Assembly (NCBI GenBank): GCA_013399305.1
Contig: VXAI01000166.1
Coordinates: forward strand, 768,460 to 832,459
Direction: 5' to 3'
Origin: Rostratula benghalensis
Lineage: Eukaryota > Chordata > Aves > Charadriiformes > Rostratulidae
Length of the DNA stretch: 64,000 nt
Shown here: positions 63,301 to 64,000 of the stretch, piece by piece
Layout: every line of letters starts with the position of its first letter
How positions within the stretch are numbered: the first letter of the stretch is position 1
Notes under the pieces: model-generated
What the model was told of the DNA's origin: nothing
Database searches by the model: none
The model's input: the letters and a program-made list of their open reading frames with translations, nothing else
Made by a program: the position numbers and the translations under genes

Positions 63301-64000
63301 ATCTGGACACTGGATGTTTTTCTGCTATTGCCACAATATTCTGCTGTCTATCAGCACTTCAAAGGCATGAATTCAATTGGCTTTGACAGGAGTTCAGTGT
63401 CAAAGAGCATGCAGATTAAGACCTAAAGCACAGACACAACAATAAATACAATCTGAAGTTTGTCTGGAGCAGCAGAACTCCTTGTGGCTAGAGCTATGCC
63501 ATGGGAGGATGGCAGGTGAGTGAGAATTTAAAGCTCCTAGTCACGATAAAATATTGTTTTGCTTTGAGAAGTGATTAGACTTTATAAAACAGGTAGCTCA
63601 CCAGTACTGGATGAGCAACATCATCTGCAGAGTTTTCTTCTCCAACATTGCTTTTGTCAATTTATGCCATGAACGCAGCACAGATTTAAGATGGAATTGT
63701 GCAAACAATTAATACTACTATTGGTCTGAAGAAGGTGAGAAGTCTGGCAGAGGAGAGCAGGGACTGACATGCTGTTGGTGTGTTGGTCTTGCATTGTGAC
63801 CTGCTCTGTCCTCCCTATTCAAACCCCATACAGTTGAGATATTAATGAACACACTGATTCCACTTCCAAGGAAGTTAACAGTATGCTGGAGAACGTCACA
63901 TAGAGCTGCTGTGAGTAGAAAAAGAACAAAGTCTGGAGTAGCTGCACTAAGAAAACAAGTTATTTTAAAAAGTAAAGTATATTCCTTCCCAGAAAAGAGG
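60321..64000. other. Upstream intergenic DNA
   Basis: No exon or RNA gene that I can support. Short open frames have no recognisable domain. The sequence returns to AT-rich composition after about 61600. In mammals the next gene upstream of LGR4 is LIN7C, in the same orientation. None of its coding exons is visible here, so if synteny holds its 3' end lies beyond the right edge. Confidence 0.65.
61090..61135 (+). repeat. Possible MIR fragment upstream of LGR4
   Basis: GGTAAGTATTGTTCTGCTCA followed by TTTTGTGGATGGAGGAGCAC resembles the MIR segment GTAGGTATTATT, CCCATTTTACAGATGAGG. The similarity is limited and could be chance. Confidence 0.33.

Noticed and set aside
60321..64000. Search for the LIN7C 3' exon expected upstream by mammalian synteny
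   Set aside because: No stretch on the minus strand encodes the conserved PDZ or C-terminal residues of LIN7C. The gene probably lies beyond the window.
1..64000. Prokaryotic-style systems (operons, CRISPR arrays, phage or defence islands)
   Set aside because: The sequence is vertebrate intronic DNA with spliced exons. There are no clustered long open frames, ribosome binding sites or spaced direct repeats.

Overview
This window is vertebrate nuclear DNA, most likely from a bird. It is AT-rich, almost entirely intronic, and holds short exons bounded by GT/AG splice sites. One strong CpG island lies near the right end. Recognisable transposons are very few: no CR1, Alu or LTR copy is evident by eye, but old MIR-type SINE remnants shared by amniotes are present. 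The low repeat load, the many A/C-rich (T/G-rich) low-complexity tracts and the exon protein sequences fit an avian genome. This is inference, not a species call.

The only protein-coding gene I can support is the 5' part of LGR4, the R-spondin receptor of the Wnt pathway, on the minus strand. Exon 1 (59166-59350) encodes the signal peptide and the cysteine-rich N-terminal cap. Exons 2 (25958-26029), 3 (11537-11608) and 4 (9851-9922) are each exactly 72 nt. Each encodes one 24-residue leucine-rich repeat, and all junctions have the same phase. Together they give residues 1-134 of a protein that is about 950 residues long in mammals. The other repeats and the seven-helix domain must lie left of position 1. 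Intron 1 is about 33 kb, intron 2 about 14.3 kb and intron 3 about 1.6 kb. At least 9.8 kb of intron 4 is present.

Layout: 1-9850 is intron 4, with GC/CpG patches near 5.5-6.0 kb and 8.7-8.95 kb and a G-run cluster at 9.6 kb. 9851-26029 holds exons 4 to 2 and their introns. 26030-59165 is intron 1, with an intragenic CpG island at 41.2-41.65 kb, a CpG-containing hairpin patch at 57.3-57.75 kb, a well-preserved amniote MIR at 34.66-34.86 kb and several candidate conserved noncoding blocks. 58.6-60.3 kb is the promoter CpG island, with paired CCAAT boxes and two octamer-like motifs. 60.3-64.0 kb is upstream intergenic DNA with no gene that I can support.

Most other open frames are short and chance-like, or are stop-poor because of GC-rich sequence. 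I found no prokaryotic, phage, CRISPR or mobile-system content. The most interesting leads are regulatory: the internal CpG island with a splice-donor-like edge, the AT-rich insert just upstream of the start codon, and the promoter motif cluster.
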